Shown piece by piece: positions 27,521-35,130 of a stretch of 64,000 bases of DNA. The position numbers and the translations under genes were made by a program. The DNA comes from Vulcanimicrobiota bacterium (GTDB lineage Bacteria > Vulcanimicrobiota > Xenobia > Xenobiales > JADMJV01): positions 54,818 to 118,817 of the forward strand of contig JAFKGI010000023.1 in the NCBI GenBank assembly GCA_017307785.1, written 5' to 3'. Below the pieces are notes generated by a model. That model was not told the origin of the DNA. It ran no database searches and saw nothing but the letters and a program-made list of their open reading frames with translations. The stretch's first letter is position 1, and the number at the start of each line of letters is the position of its first letter.

Positions 27521-28219
27521 TTGGCCAGTAAACATCGTTCTCGTTCTTGGATTGTGAACGGATGCACCTCGCTCAACCTGGTGCTGGGCATGGCCACGGT
27601 CTTTCTGTCTACCCACGGCCACATGCAACTGGCCGCGCTTTGTCTGATGGGCAGCGTGATCTGGGATGCCGCCGATGGATTTTTGGCGCGCCGTTGGCAG
27701 GTTGCCTCCGAGTTTGGCGCCCAGCTCGATTCCCTGGCGGACATGACTTCGTTCGCGGTGGGCGGCGGCGCTTTCGTTTACGGCTGGTTTGTGCCGGTGC
27801 TTCCGAGCTGGGTGGTGGTGCCGCTGGCCTGCTGGTTCGCTCTTTGCGGCGGCTGGCGCCTGGCCCGTTTCAACGTCGGCCCCAAGCTGGTGGGCGAATT
27901 TTACGGTCTCCCCACCACGGCCGTGGCCACTTTGCTCTCGGTTCTCTATCTGACTTGCCCGGGTCTGGCCAGTTGGTCCAGTGCCCTGATGGCGGCGGTG
28001 TTGGCCTGGTTGATGATCAGCCCGCTGCCTTACCCGAAATACACCCGTTTCACCGAGCTACCGCTGTGGATGCTGCTGAGCCTGCCGCTGATCAGTTGGT
28101 ATCGCTTCTATGTCACCATCTGGACGCTGGCGGTGATGTATCTGTTGTCGGGTCCGTTCATCTGGTGGCGTCGCCGCCAGCTCGAGCTGCGCGACGGCAG
28201 CGTGCTACCCACCCACTGA
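27521..28219 (+). CDS. pssA: CDP-diacylglycerol-serine O-phosphatidyltransferase
   Basis: 232 residues from TTG 27521, with GGGAG ten bases upstream. The CDP-alcohol phosphatidyltransferase signature D-x2-D-G-x2-A-R-x8-G-x3-D-x3-D spans residues 49-74 (DAADGFLAR ... GAQLDSLAD), complete. Six or so membrane helices follow. The length and the AVGGGAFVYGW segment fit phosphatidylserine synthase II rather than PgsA. It makes phosphatidylserine from CDP-diacylglycerol and serine. The opposite-strand gene pair just downstream encodes the decarboxylase for its product, supporting this assignment. Its 3' end overlaps the convergent MazG-like gene by 15 bases. Confidence 0.88.
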   Translation: MASKHRSRSWIVNGCTSLNLVLGMATVFLSTHGHMQLAALCLMGSVIWDAADGFLARRWQVASEFGAQLDSLADMTSFAVGGGAFVYGWFVPVLPSWVVVPLACWFALCGGWRLARFNVGPKLVGEFYGLPTTAVATLLSVLYLTCPGLASWSSALMAAVLAWLMISPLPYPKYTRFTELPLWMLLSLPLISWYRFYVTIWTLAVMYLLSGPFIWWRRRQLELRDGSVLPTH

Positions 28220-28534
28220 ACCCCACTCGCGGGCCCGGTTGACATCTTCTTTGGTGCGGTAAGCCGTCTCCAGATCCACGCCCAGCCGTTGCGACAGGTC
28301 CAGCAGGTAGCTGAAGACGTCGGCCAGTTCCTCGGAGACGTTGTCCTCTTTCGTGGCTTCCGGCTGGTCGAAGAGGGAGCGACGCTTGCGGATAGCCTTG
28401 GCAAGCTCGCCCACCTCTTCGCTGAACAGCAGAAAGACTTCCAGATCGGAGGCCTTGTCCCAGCCGCGCTGCCGGCAAACTTCAGCCTGGTAAGCCTGAA
28501 GCGCTGGCAGTTCGGGAGTTTCGGGATACTTCAT
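28205..28534 (-). CDS. MazG-like nucleotide pyrophosphohydrolase
   Basis: 109 residues, all-alpha, with the metal-binding pattern ExxE...ExxD seen as FSEEVGELAKAIRKRR then SEELADVFSYLLDL. Members hydrolyse (d)NTPs to NMP and pyrophosphate in house-cleaning of abnormal nucleotides. The ATG at 28534 overlaps the stop of the PmtA-Psd gene by one base (TAATG), so translation is coupled. The ORF could extend upstream in frame, but only as antisense of the neighbour. It is smaller than full MazG and similar to single-domain dCTPase-like forms; the substrate is unknown. Confidence 0.85.
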   Translation of the reverse strand: MKYPETPELPALQAYQAEVCRQRGWDKASDLEVFLLFSEEVGELAKAIRKRRSLFDQPEATKEDNVSEELADVFSYLLDLSQRLGVDLETAYRTKEDVNRAREWGSVGG

Positions 28535-29865
28535 TAAGCCAGGTAGCGGGCTACGATGGTCTGGCCGGCGGCCAGTTTGTCCCCGGCGCGCACGATCACT
28601 TCGACCTGGTCGGCGGGAAAGAGGATGTCGGTGCGTGAGCCAAAGCGGATCAGGCCGTAGCGCTCGCCCTGGGCCAGTAGTTCGCCTCGTTTGGGCCAGG
28701 TGATGATGCGTCGGGCCAAAAAGCCGGCTCTCTGGGCCACGGCCACCGGGCCGTGCACGCCTTCCACCATGATGTAACGGGAAGCGTTCTTCTCCGACTC
28801 GTCCTGGAAGGCCGGCATGAAGCCACCCGGCTCGTCCCAGTGGTCGATCACTTTGCCGGCGATGGGACTGCGGTTGATGTGCACGTCCAGCGGGGACAGA
28901 AAGGTCGCGATGCGCACCCACTCGCGGTCGCCCAGGCGAGGGTGGCGCACGGTGTCCACCTTCATGACCTGTCCGTCGCTGGCGGCGTAGGCGACTTTCT
29001 CGGTGCTCAAGACCTCGCGATGGGGATCGCGGTGGAACCAGGCGGCGCCGGCGGCCAGGGAGGCCGGGAAGGGCCACCATTTGCTGCCCTTGTGGGCCAT
29101 CCAGGCGGCCAGGGCGCCAAATCCCACGACCAGGTCGAGGGCTTCGCTGGAGAAGGCCAGGTTGGACCAGGCCGGGCCAAATCTGCGGTAGTTGTCGCGG
29201 GGCTGCACGTCGGCGGCGGCCTCCGGCTTGGGGTCGGAAAAGCGCAGGCTGCGGATGTTGGCGGGGGGCATGTTGAGCATCACCGAGTCGCTGCGGAACT
29301 GGTACTGATTGATGAATTCCTTCATCATCTTGTCGACTTTGATAAAGTCGGCGCTTTCCTGGCCTTTGGTGAACTTGCGCAGGCTGCGCAGAAACTTGTA
29401 TTCCAGGAAGGTGAACGTGCCGCCGGGCTTGAGCAGGCGGCGGAAGCTATCGAAGATCGACTCGGCCACGTCGGCGGGCAAACGCGTCAGAGGCACCGCC
29501 GAGATGATGTAGTCGAACTGGGCCTCGCCCGGGATGTCGGCGACGCTCTGGTGCAGGATTTCGACCTGATGGCGCACGCGCTGCAGTTCCGGTTCGGTCT
29601 CGAAGCGCTTGCGCAGATAGTTGACGAAGGTGTCGTCCACTTCGCACAGGACCAGACGGTCGTCGGCTTTGAGATGGCGCACCAACTCGGTGGTGATCGG
29701 TCCGGTGCCGGGTCCCACTTCGAGAATGGCCTTGGGTTTTTTCTGGCGTAAGGCCTCAGCCGCCATGGCTCGAGCCGCTTCACGGGAAGTGGGCATGACC
29801 GCTCCGATGTGGTTAAAGCCTCGAGACAATTGGCTTAAAAAGAAAAACGTTTCTTGAAAGTTCAC
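28534..29865 (-). CDS. Fusion of phospholipid N-methyltransferase (PmtA-like) and phosphatidylserine decarboxylase (Psd)
   Basis: 443 residues. Residues ~1-215 match SAM-dependent phospholipid N-methyltransferases of the Rhodobacter PmtA type: HIGAVMPTSREAARAM, the SAM loop LEVGPGTGPIT, IISAVPLTRLP and LLKPGGTFTFLEYKF. Residues ~245-443 are a short-form Psd: FHRDPHRE, SDGQVMKVD, LSPLDVHINRSPIAGKV, and the self-cleavage site RFGSR, where Gly409-Ser410 would yield the pyruvoyl group. The decarboxylase makes PE from PS; the methyltransferase would add one or more methyls. Self-cleavage near the C-terminus would leave the methyltransferase on the beta chain. With pssA adjacent, one locus covers CDP-diacylglycerol to methylated PE. 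Confidence 0.88.
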   Translation of the reverse strand: MNFQETFFFLSQLSRGFNHIGAVMPTSREAARAMAAEALRQKKPKAILEVGPGTGPITTELVRHLKADDRLVLCEVDDTFVNYLRKRFETEPELQRVRHQVEILHQSVADIPGEAQFDYIISAVPLTRLPADVAESIFDSFRRLLKPGGTFTFLEYKFLRSLRKFTKGQESADFIKVDKMMKEFINQYQFRSDSVMLNMPPANIRSLRFSDPKPEAAADVQPRDNYRRFGPAWSNLAFSSEALDLVVGFGALAAWMAHKGSKWWPFPASLAAGAAWFHRDPHREVLSTEKVAYAASDGQVMKVDTVRHPRLGDREWVRIATFLSPLDVHINRSPIAGKVIDHWDEPGGFMPAFQDESEKNASRYIMVEGVHGPVAVAQRAGFLARRIITWPKRGELLAQGERYGLIRFGSRTDILFPADQVEVIVRAGDKLAAGQTIVARYLA

Positions 29866-29885
29866 TGAACTTGTCCTCTCCTGAA

Positions 29886-30257
29886 TCAGGGCTCTTCCCA
29901 GTCAAGACTGGCGCCCACTTCGGTGCGTGGAAGTCCCGAATTGACTTCCAGGCAAATGCGCGTATCGCGATGCACGTGCGATTCTAGCTGGCTGCGCACC
30001 ACCGAAAGTCCGGTTTCGAGATACATATCTTCGCTGAAGCTGGCCTTGCTGGCGGCATACTCCCCGCGAAAGACGATCTCGTAACGGAATTTGTGGCCAT
30101 CGTGGCGGGTGACGGCAACTTTGACGACACACCCTTCAATCCCCGAACCAACGGCGCTGGAACGCATTTCGAAAGTGACTTTGGCGTCGTTGCGCAGTTG
30201 GTAACGATCTCTTGGCGGTAAAGCGTGAGCGTGCATGGGCCCTGGCTTCTCGTTCAC
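29886..30257 (-). CDS. Unknown small basic protein upstream of the PmtA-Psd fusion
   Basis: About 123 residues from GTG 30257, eight bases after AGGAG; a TTG two codons earlier is possible. It has alternating strands typical of a beta-rich fold, possibly PilZ-like (KVTFEMRSSAVGSGIEGCVVKVAVTR is the core, and a polar tail ends ASLDWEEP), but the PilZ RxxxR and D/NxSxxG motifs are missing. No signal peptide. It lies 20 bases upstream of the fusion gene on the same strand and so is probably co-transcribed. Function unknown. Confidence 0.5.
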   Translation of the reverse strand: MNEKPGPMHAHALPPRDRYQLRNDAKVTFEMRSSAVGSGIEGCVVKVAVTRHDGHKFRYEIVFRGEYAASKASFSEDMYLETGLSVVRSQLESHVHRDTRICLEVNSGLPRTEVGASLDWEEP

Positions 30258-30340
30258 CCTCAATGCTCCTAGGCTTGCCAGGAACTTTTCGGTCTCCTCT
30301 TGCGCTTTATATGGAAAATAGTGTGGAGGTAAACCTACAA

Positions 30341-31021
30341 ATGTTCTTCTGGGATTCTACGATGCTGGTCGTCTTACCGGCCTTGCTGCTCACTTTCTAT
30401 GCGCAATGGAAGCTGAGCAGCACGTTTTCGCACTTCAGCGGGGTGGGCACGCGCTCGGGACTGACCGGCGCGCAAGCCGCCGCCGCCCTGGCTCGCCGTC
30501 GCAATCTGGGCGTAGGCATTGAGCCGACCGGCGGTTCTCTAACCGACCACTACGACCCGACCACCAACGTGCTGCGGCTCTCCGAGCCCATCTACAACGA
30601 GCGCTCGATCGCGGCCGTGGGTGTCGCCGCTCACGAGCTCGGCCACGCCTTGCAGAAGGCCGACAACTACGGACCGCTGACCCTGCGAATGGGACTGGTG
30701 CCGCTGGTCAACTTCTCCAGCAGCGCCTCCTGGATTTTGTTCCTGATCGGTCTGTTCGCTCATCTGCCGGGCTTGCTCTGGGCCGGTATCGCGGCCTTCT
30801 CTCTGGCCGTGCTGTTCTCGCTGATTACCTTGCCGGTGGAGTTCGACGCCTCGCGCCGCGCCCTGGTGGCCCTACGTGAAGACGGCATCATCACCAGTCA
30901 GGAAGAGCCGGGCGTGCGCAGCGTGCTCAACGCCGCAGCCCTCACCTACGTGGCCGCCGCCCTGATGGCCGTGCTCCAGTTGCTGCGACTGGTGCTCATC
31001 GCCCGCAACAGCGACGACTAA
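30341..31021 (+). CDS. Membrane zinc metallopeptidase (YugP-like, Zn_peptidase_2)
   Basis: 226 residues from the ATG at 30341, GGAGG about 11 bases upstream. One N-terminal membrane helix is followed by a region with the zinc motif HELGH (H98-E99, H102) and AVGVAAHELGHALQKADNYG, then three more membrane helices. LITLPVEFDASRRAL is a hallmark of this family (PF04298). The active site faces the cytoplasm in related proteins; likely role is membrane protein quality control or processing. It is divergent from the small unknown gene at 29886-30257 and followed by a GC-rich hairpin and the 156-bp repeat array. Confidence 0.85.
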   Translation: MFFWDSTMLVVLPALLLTFYAQWKLSSTFSHFSGVGTRSGLTGAQAAAALARRRNLGVGIEPTGGSLTDHYDPTTNVLRLSEPIYNERSIAAVGVAAHELGHALQKADNYGPLTLRMGLVPLVNFSSSASWILFLIGLFAHLPGLLWAGIAAFSLAVLFSLITLPVEFDASRRALVALREDGIITSQEEPGVRSVLNAAALTYVAAALMAVLQLLRLVLIARNSDD

Positions 31022-31032
31022 CGGGTCACGGA

Positions 31033-31061
31033 GAGCCCGCCCTCGCCTAGAGGGCGGGCTC
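31033..31061 (+). terminator. 11-bp GC hairpin after the metallopeptidase gene
   Basis: Arms GAGCCCGCCCT and AGGGCGGGCTC with a 7-base loop, 12 bases after the stop codon. No T run follows. The left arm's AGCCCGCCCT also occurs inside the adjacent 156-bp repeat units. Confidence 0.5.
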
Positions 31062-31081
31062 GCTCGTCCCCGCTTGCATCG

Positions 31082-31605
31082 GTAGTGCACCCCAATGAAG
31101 TGCACTACATGGCGCCCGACGCCTGAGAAGCCGCCCGCCCTTGAAGCCCCTGCAGATATCCCGCCAACTCCCACCGCTGTTCAGGCCCAAAATCCGCCTC
31201 GAGTCGCGGTCCCACTTTCTTGCACTGCTGGCATCGGTAGTGCACTCCGTGAAGTGCACTACATAAAGCCCGACGCCCGAAGAGTAGCCCGCCCTTGGAA
31301 GCCCCCGCAGATATCCGGCTAAGTCTCCCGCCGGTTCAGGCCCAAAATCCACCTCCCAGCGCTTCCACAACTTTTCGGCCGTGGTAGCATACGTAGTGCA
31401 CTCCGTGAAGTGCACTACATAGAGCCCCACGCCCGAAGAGTAGCCCGCCCTCTGAGCTCCCCGCAGACATCCCGCCAACTCCCACCGCTGTTCAGGCCCA
31501 AAATCCGCCCCCCAGCGCTTCCACAACTTTTCGGCCGTGGTCGCATACGTAGTGCACTCCGTGAAGTGCACTACATAAAGCCCGACGCCGTAGAAATAGC
31601 CCTCC
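31082..31605. repeat. Tandem array, period 156 bp, each unit headed by a 26-base palindrome
   Basis: Palindromes of the form GTAGTGCACT-CCGTGA-AGTGCACTAC stand at 31082-31108 (variant loop), 31237-31262, 31393-31418 and 31549-31574, with spacings of 155, 156 and 156 bases. Between them are conserved segments including CCCGACGCCCGAAGAGTAGC, TTCAGGCCCAAAATCC and GCGCTTCCACAACTTTTCGG. Units 2 and 3 are closest; unit 1 is diverged and unit 4 is cut short before the cytochrome gene. The array fills the 620-base gap between two plus-strand genes. A minus-strand reading frame stays open through it because 156 is a multiple of three, but it lacks other coding signs. Confidence 0.85.
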
Positions 31606-31641
31606 GTAGGTTCTGAGGTGGAGGAGCAAGAAGCGGGGCTC

Positions 31642-32445
31642 ATGCGTCGACTGCTTTTTCTCCTCTGCTTGACTCAGTTCGCCTGGGGTCAGGATCTGGA
31701 ACTGCGCCGGAGCGGCAAAGCTCTGGCGCATTTTTCTTTGGCCGAACTGAAGAAGATCGCGACTCCCACCACCCTGCGCCTGGACGGCGGGGCCAGAAAT
31801 TACTGGGTGGTGCCGGTCAAACCGCTGCTGGAGAAAGTCTACGGGCCCAAAGCCTACGGAGAAGACGTCACTTTCTTGTTTGTCTGCCGCGACGGTTACC
31901 GCTCGCCGGTCAAAGCCGAAGAGGTGCGTGTCCTACCGGCTTACCTGGCTTTTTCGACTTCGGATGGTAAACCGTTCGAGCTGGAAAACAAGCCGCTCGG
32001 GCCCTTTTACCTGGTCTGGGATTCGGAGAAGTATCCCGAGCGGAAGCTCGGCGGCAACTGGCCGTTTCAGGTCGTGGCCATCGACCGAGCCAACTTCTCG
32101 CAAGCCTACGCGGCCACCCTACCGCCGCCCAAAAGCAGCGCTCAAGTCAAGCACGGCTTCGCCGTCTTCCGCAAAAAATGCCTGAGCTGCCACCAAATCA
32201 ACGGACAGGGCGGCAGCATGGCCATCGACTTGAATCAGCCGCTCAGCGTCACCGAATACATCAAGAAGCCTTACCTGCACAAAATTATCAGCGACCCCTC
32301 CAAGGTGCGCGGACGGGCCACCATGCCCGCTCTCGACTCCAAGTTTCCCAAGCGCGAGCAGGCCATCAAGGACATTATCGCCTACCTGGAGGCCAAGGCC
32401 GAACAGCGCCGCAAGGCCTCAAAGCCGGCGAAGCCACGCAAGTAG
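31642..32445 (+). CDS. Exported single-haem cytochrome c with N-terminal oxidoreductase-like domain
   Basis: 267 residues from the ATG at 31642, where MRRLLFLLCLTQFAWG gives a clean signal peptide (a GTG eight codons earlier is possible). Residues ~20-165 contain LAELKKIATPTTLRL and GPFYLVWDSEKYPE, resembling the molybdopterin-oxidoreductase-like module found in some cytochromes. Residues ~165-255 form a class I cytochrome c with haem motif CLSCH (C180, C183, H184) and probable Met ligand in ATMPALD. It should act in periplasmic electron transfer; partner unknown. Its 3' end overlaps the convergent RNA methyltransferase gene by 27 bases. Confidence 0.8.
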   Translation: MRRLLFLLCLTQFAWGQDLELRRSGKALAHFSLAELKKIATPTTLRLDGGARNYWVVPVKPLLEKVYGPKAYGEDVTFLFVCRDGYRSPVKAEEVRVLPAYLAFSTSDGKPFELENKPLGPFYLVWDSEKYPERKLGGNWPFQVVAIDRANFSQAYAATLPPPKSSAQVKHGFAVFRKKCLSCHQINGQGGSMAIDLNQPLSVTEYIKKPYLHKIISDPSKVRGRATMPALDSKFPKREQAIKDIIAYLEAKAEQRRKASKPAKPRK

Positions 32446-33735
32446 CTCGACGTGACCCGTCTGCGGAAAGAAGTCGCAGGCCACCGCCTTCTCTAAACGA
32501 TAGGCGGACTTGAGCTGAGCCAGTTCGGCCACGAAGCGGTCCGGATTGCACGAAATGTAGAAGACCTCCGCCGGGCCCTCCGCGACCAGACGTTCCAGCA
32601 TGCGCGGGTGACAGCCGCTGCGCGGCGGATCGACGATGGCCGCCGAAAAGCCGGCCCACTCGGTCCAGTTCTCGCTGGGGCAGACATGAAACTCGGCCGC
32701 TCTCCCCATCTCGGCGGCGCAACGACGCGCATCCTCAATGGCCGGTTCCACGCTTTCGACGCCCACCAGGCGACAGTCGGCAGGCGCCACATAAAGACCG
32801 ATGCTGCCGATGCCGCAATACAGGTCGAGCAAACTCTCCGGTTTCAAAGGCAACAGCCACTCTTTGAGCTGGTCCAGCAGCAGGCGGTAAGCCGGCGGAT
32901 TGCTCTGAAAAAAGGAGCGCCAGCCGAGGCGGAAGGTGAGGGGACCCAGCTTCTGCTCGATGCGCTCCTGACCATGCAGCAAGTGCTCCTGCTCGGGCAC
33001 GATGGCGCCGGCGGTGGAACTCTGCTCGACCCAGAAGAGTCCTTGGGCGCCGGCCGGCTCCAGGCGGCGCTTCCAATCCTGGATGAGTTCCGGGTCCAAT
33101 CCGGTGCGAGTCACCAGCAACAGCAGCCATTCCCCGGGGTTGGGCTCCTCGTTGCTGGCCTGGCGCAGCAGCAAGTAGCGCAGGTCGCCCACCTGAGCGC
33201 GCGCGTCCCAGCCGCTCAGTTGGTGGTCCCGCATCCAGGCCCGCGTCAAAGCCAGCGCTTGATAATGAGCGGGCGGCGCGATCCAGCAACGATCGACCGA
33301 AACCACCTTGTCGAAGCAGCCTCGTCGATGAAAGCCCAGCTCCTGACGGTTGAAGCTGAATTCCACTTTGGTGCGGTAATGAAAAGGCTGGGGAGAAGCC
33401 AGAGCGGGCAGCACTTCGCAGGTCTCGGGCAACTGACGATAGATGCGGCGGGCTTTCAGTTCGAGCTGCGTCTCCTCGTCCAGATGCTGCAGCGTACAGC
33501 CGCCACACGGTCCGAAATGCAGGCAGCGAGCCTCGCGGCGCTTCGGATGGGGTTCCAGAACCTGCTGCAGCCAAAGATTGCGCCGGCTACCCAGCTGAAT
33601 CTCGATTTGCTCGTCGGGCAGGGGGCCGAACAGCTCCAGCCCCTGACGGGGATGGCTCTCCACGTGCACTCGGGAAAGTCCTTTGGGGGTCAAGCCTTGA
33701 GCCTGAGCCGGCAACAGTTTGGCCTCGCGTCTCAT
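32419..33735 (-). CDS. TrmA/RumA-family RNA (uracil-5-)-methyltransferase
   Basis: 438 residues with an N-terminal TRAM-like domain (~5-65), the iron-sulfur cysteines in CLHFGPCGGC plus a distal Cys, and a C-terminal SAM domain: FFQSNPPAYR, LLDLYCGIGSIGL, IVDPPRSG and YISCNP. The Cys of SCNP is the catalytic nucleophile and is present. This family makes m5U in 23S rRNA (RlmC/RlmD) or tRNA; the target cannot be assigned from sequence alone. It is convergent with the cytochrome gene and divergent from the Nudix-lactamase fusion, 42 bases away. Confidence 0.9.
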   Translation of the reverse strand: MRREAKLLPAQAQGLTPKGLSRVHVESHPRQGLELFGPLPDEQIEIQLGSRRNLWLQQVLEPHPKRREARCLHFGPCGGCTLQHLDEETQLELKARRIYRQLPETCEVLPALASPQPFHYRTKVEFSFNRQELGFHRRGCFDKVVSVDRCWIAPPAHYQALALTRAWMRDHQLSGWDARAQVGDLRYLLLRQASNEEPNPGEWLLLLVTRTGLDPELIQDWKRRLEPAGAQGLFWVEQSSTAGAIVPEQEHLLHGQERIEQKLGPLTFRLGWRSFFQSNPPAYRLLLDQLKEWLLPLKPESLLDLYCGIGSIGLYVAPADCRLVGVESVEPAIEDARRCAAEMGRAAEFHVCPSENWTEWAGFSAAIVDPPRSGCHPRMLERLVAEGPAEVFYISCNPDRFVAELAQLKSAYRLEKAVACDFFPQTGHVELLAWLRRL

Positions 33736-33777
33736 GGCGCAAGGTTTTTGCAGCTTCGGCGGTCAACCTGCCAGTCT

Positions 33778-35130
33778 ATGTCGAAAGTCCGTCCCGCTGC
33801 CGGAGTCATTCCGGTTCGTCGCCAAGCCGACCACTGGCTCGTCTACCTCGTGCAGCGGGGACGCCACGGCCGCTTCTTCCCCGGTTTTCACGCCTTTCCG
33901 GGGGGAGTCCAGGAAGCTCAAGATGCGGACCTGCCGCATTGCGCGGCCCGCGAACTCTGGGAAGAGAGCGGGCTCTGGATCGGGCCGGTCCAACCTTTGC
34001 CGGGCCTGCGCCAGGAATGGATGAACGGCCACGTGCCCTGGAGCGAAGTAGCCGATCAATATCCGCTGCTCTGGGACCAGCTGCTGCCCGCCGGAGTGCG
34101 CACCACTCCCGACTACGCGCTGGTGCGCTTCCGCGCTCAGTTTTACTTGTGGGACTGCCCGCCCCGTCAGTTGGCGGAAGTGTGGCCGGGCGAGCTCGAA
34201 GAAGGTCGCTGGTGGCGCGTCGAGGAGGCCCTCGAAGCCTGGCGGCGCGGGCAAATCTTCCTGGCTCCGCCCACCCAAGACAGCCTGACCGGCCTGAGCG
34301 AGAGCCAGACCCTCGAAGAGGCCGCCGCCCGACTGGCCGCCTATCCTGAGGACACCCCGGATCCGATTCGAATGCTGCCGGGCCTGACCTATGTTCCTCT
34401 GGTCACCCCCACGCTGCCGCCGGCCCGTCACACGCTGTGCTTTCTCCTGGGAGAGGAAGAAGTTCTGCTGGTCGACCCCGGCCCCGAAGATGTCCAGGAG
34501 TTTGCCCGCGTCGAGAAGGTCGCCCCCCGAGTGCAGGCGGTCTTACTGACTCACCATCATCCCGACCATGTGGGCGGAGTGGCCCGCTGTCAGGAACTGG
34601 GCTGGCCTATCTGGGGACACCGCCGCACCGGCGAGCAACTCGGAATTACGCTGGATCGAGAGATCGAGGACGGGGAGCGGCTCGGTCCCTGGACCGCTCT
34701 TTACACGCCCGGCCACGCTTCCGGCCACCTGGCCCTGTGGCATGAAGAGTGGAAGGTTTTGCTGTGCGGCGACCTGGCCAGCGGCGTGAGCACCATTCTG
34801 GTGCCCGTTCCCGACGGCGATATGGGGGACTACCTCGAGAGCCTGCGACGCTGCCGGGACCTGAAGGCCAACCTGGTCCTGCCCAGTCACGGCGGGCCCT
34901 TCGGACCGGGCAGCGACCTGTTGGGCAACACCTTGAAGCATCGCCTGGAACGAGAGTCTCGCGTGCTTCAGGCGCTGGGCGGCACCTTCGAGCAAGTGTT
35001 GGCCGAAGCGTACGCCGACGTCACGGGCCCACCACTTGAGTATGCTCGCATCTCCTTGCTGGCTCATTTGCAGAAACTGCAGCGTGACGGCAAGGCTCAG
35101 TTGACGGGAGAGCGCTGGCTGCCCGCATAA
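33778..35130 (+). CDS. Nudix hydrolase - metallo-beta-lactamase (LACTB2-like) fusion
   Basis: 450 residues from the ATG at 33778; longer in-frame extension would run through the antisense of the methyltransferase gene. N-terminal Nudix domain (~1-190) with FPGG and box AARELWEESGL; the early Glu of the box is Asp. C-terminal metallo-beta-lactamase domain (~210-400) with THHHPDH (H259, H261, D263, H264), TPGHASGHL, CGD and SHGGP, followed by an LACTB2-type winged-helix tail with HLxxLxxxGKxxL spacing. The first half should cleave a nucleoside-diphosphate-linked compound (CoA- or nucleotide-type), the second a thioester or RNA. Both active sites look complete enough to work. It is convergent with the next gene (34-base overlap). 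Confidence 0.85.
   Translation: MSKVRPAAGVIPVRRQADHWLVYLVQRGRHGRFFPGFHAFPGGVQEAQDADLPHCAARELWEESGLWIGPVQPLPGLRQEWMNGHVPWSEVADQYPLLWDQLLPAGVRTTPDYALVRFRAQFYLWDCPPRQLAEVWPGELEEGRWWRVEEALEAWRRGQIFLAPPTQDSLTGLSESQTLEEAAARLAAYPEDTPDPIRMLPGLTYVPLVTPTLPPARHTLCFLLGEEEVLLVDPGPEDVQEFARVEKVAPRVQAVLLTHHHPDHVGGVARCQELGWPIWGHRRTGEQLGITLDREIEDGERLGPWTALYTPGHASGHLALWHEEWKVLLCGDLASGVSTILVPVPDGDMGDYLESLRRCRDLKANLVLPSHGGPFGPGSDLLGNTLKHRLERESRVLQALGGTFEQVLAEAYADVTGPPLEYARISLLAHLQKLQRDGKAQLTGERWLPA

Noticed and set aside
31082..31605. CRISPR array
   Set aside because: Units are ~156 bases with conserved spacers, no unique 30-40-base spacers and no cas genes in the window.
31047..31643. 198-codon minus-strand frame across the 156-bp array, encoding 52-residue repeats
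   Set aside because: It stays open because the repeat length is a multiple of three. There is no ribosome-binding site, and every palindrome recurs at the DNA level. Kept only as a caveat to the repeat.
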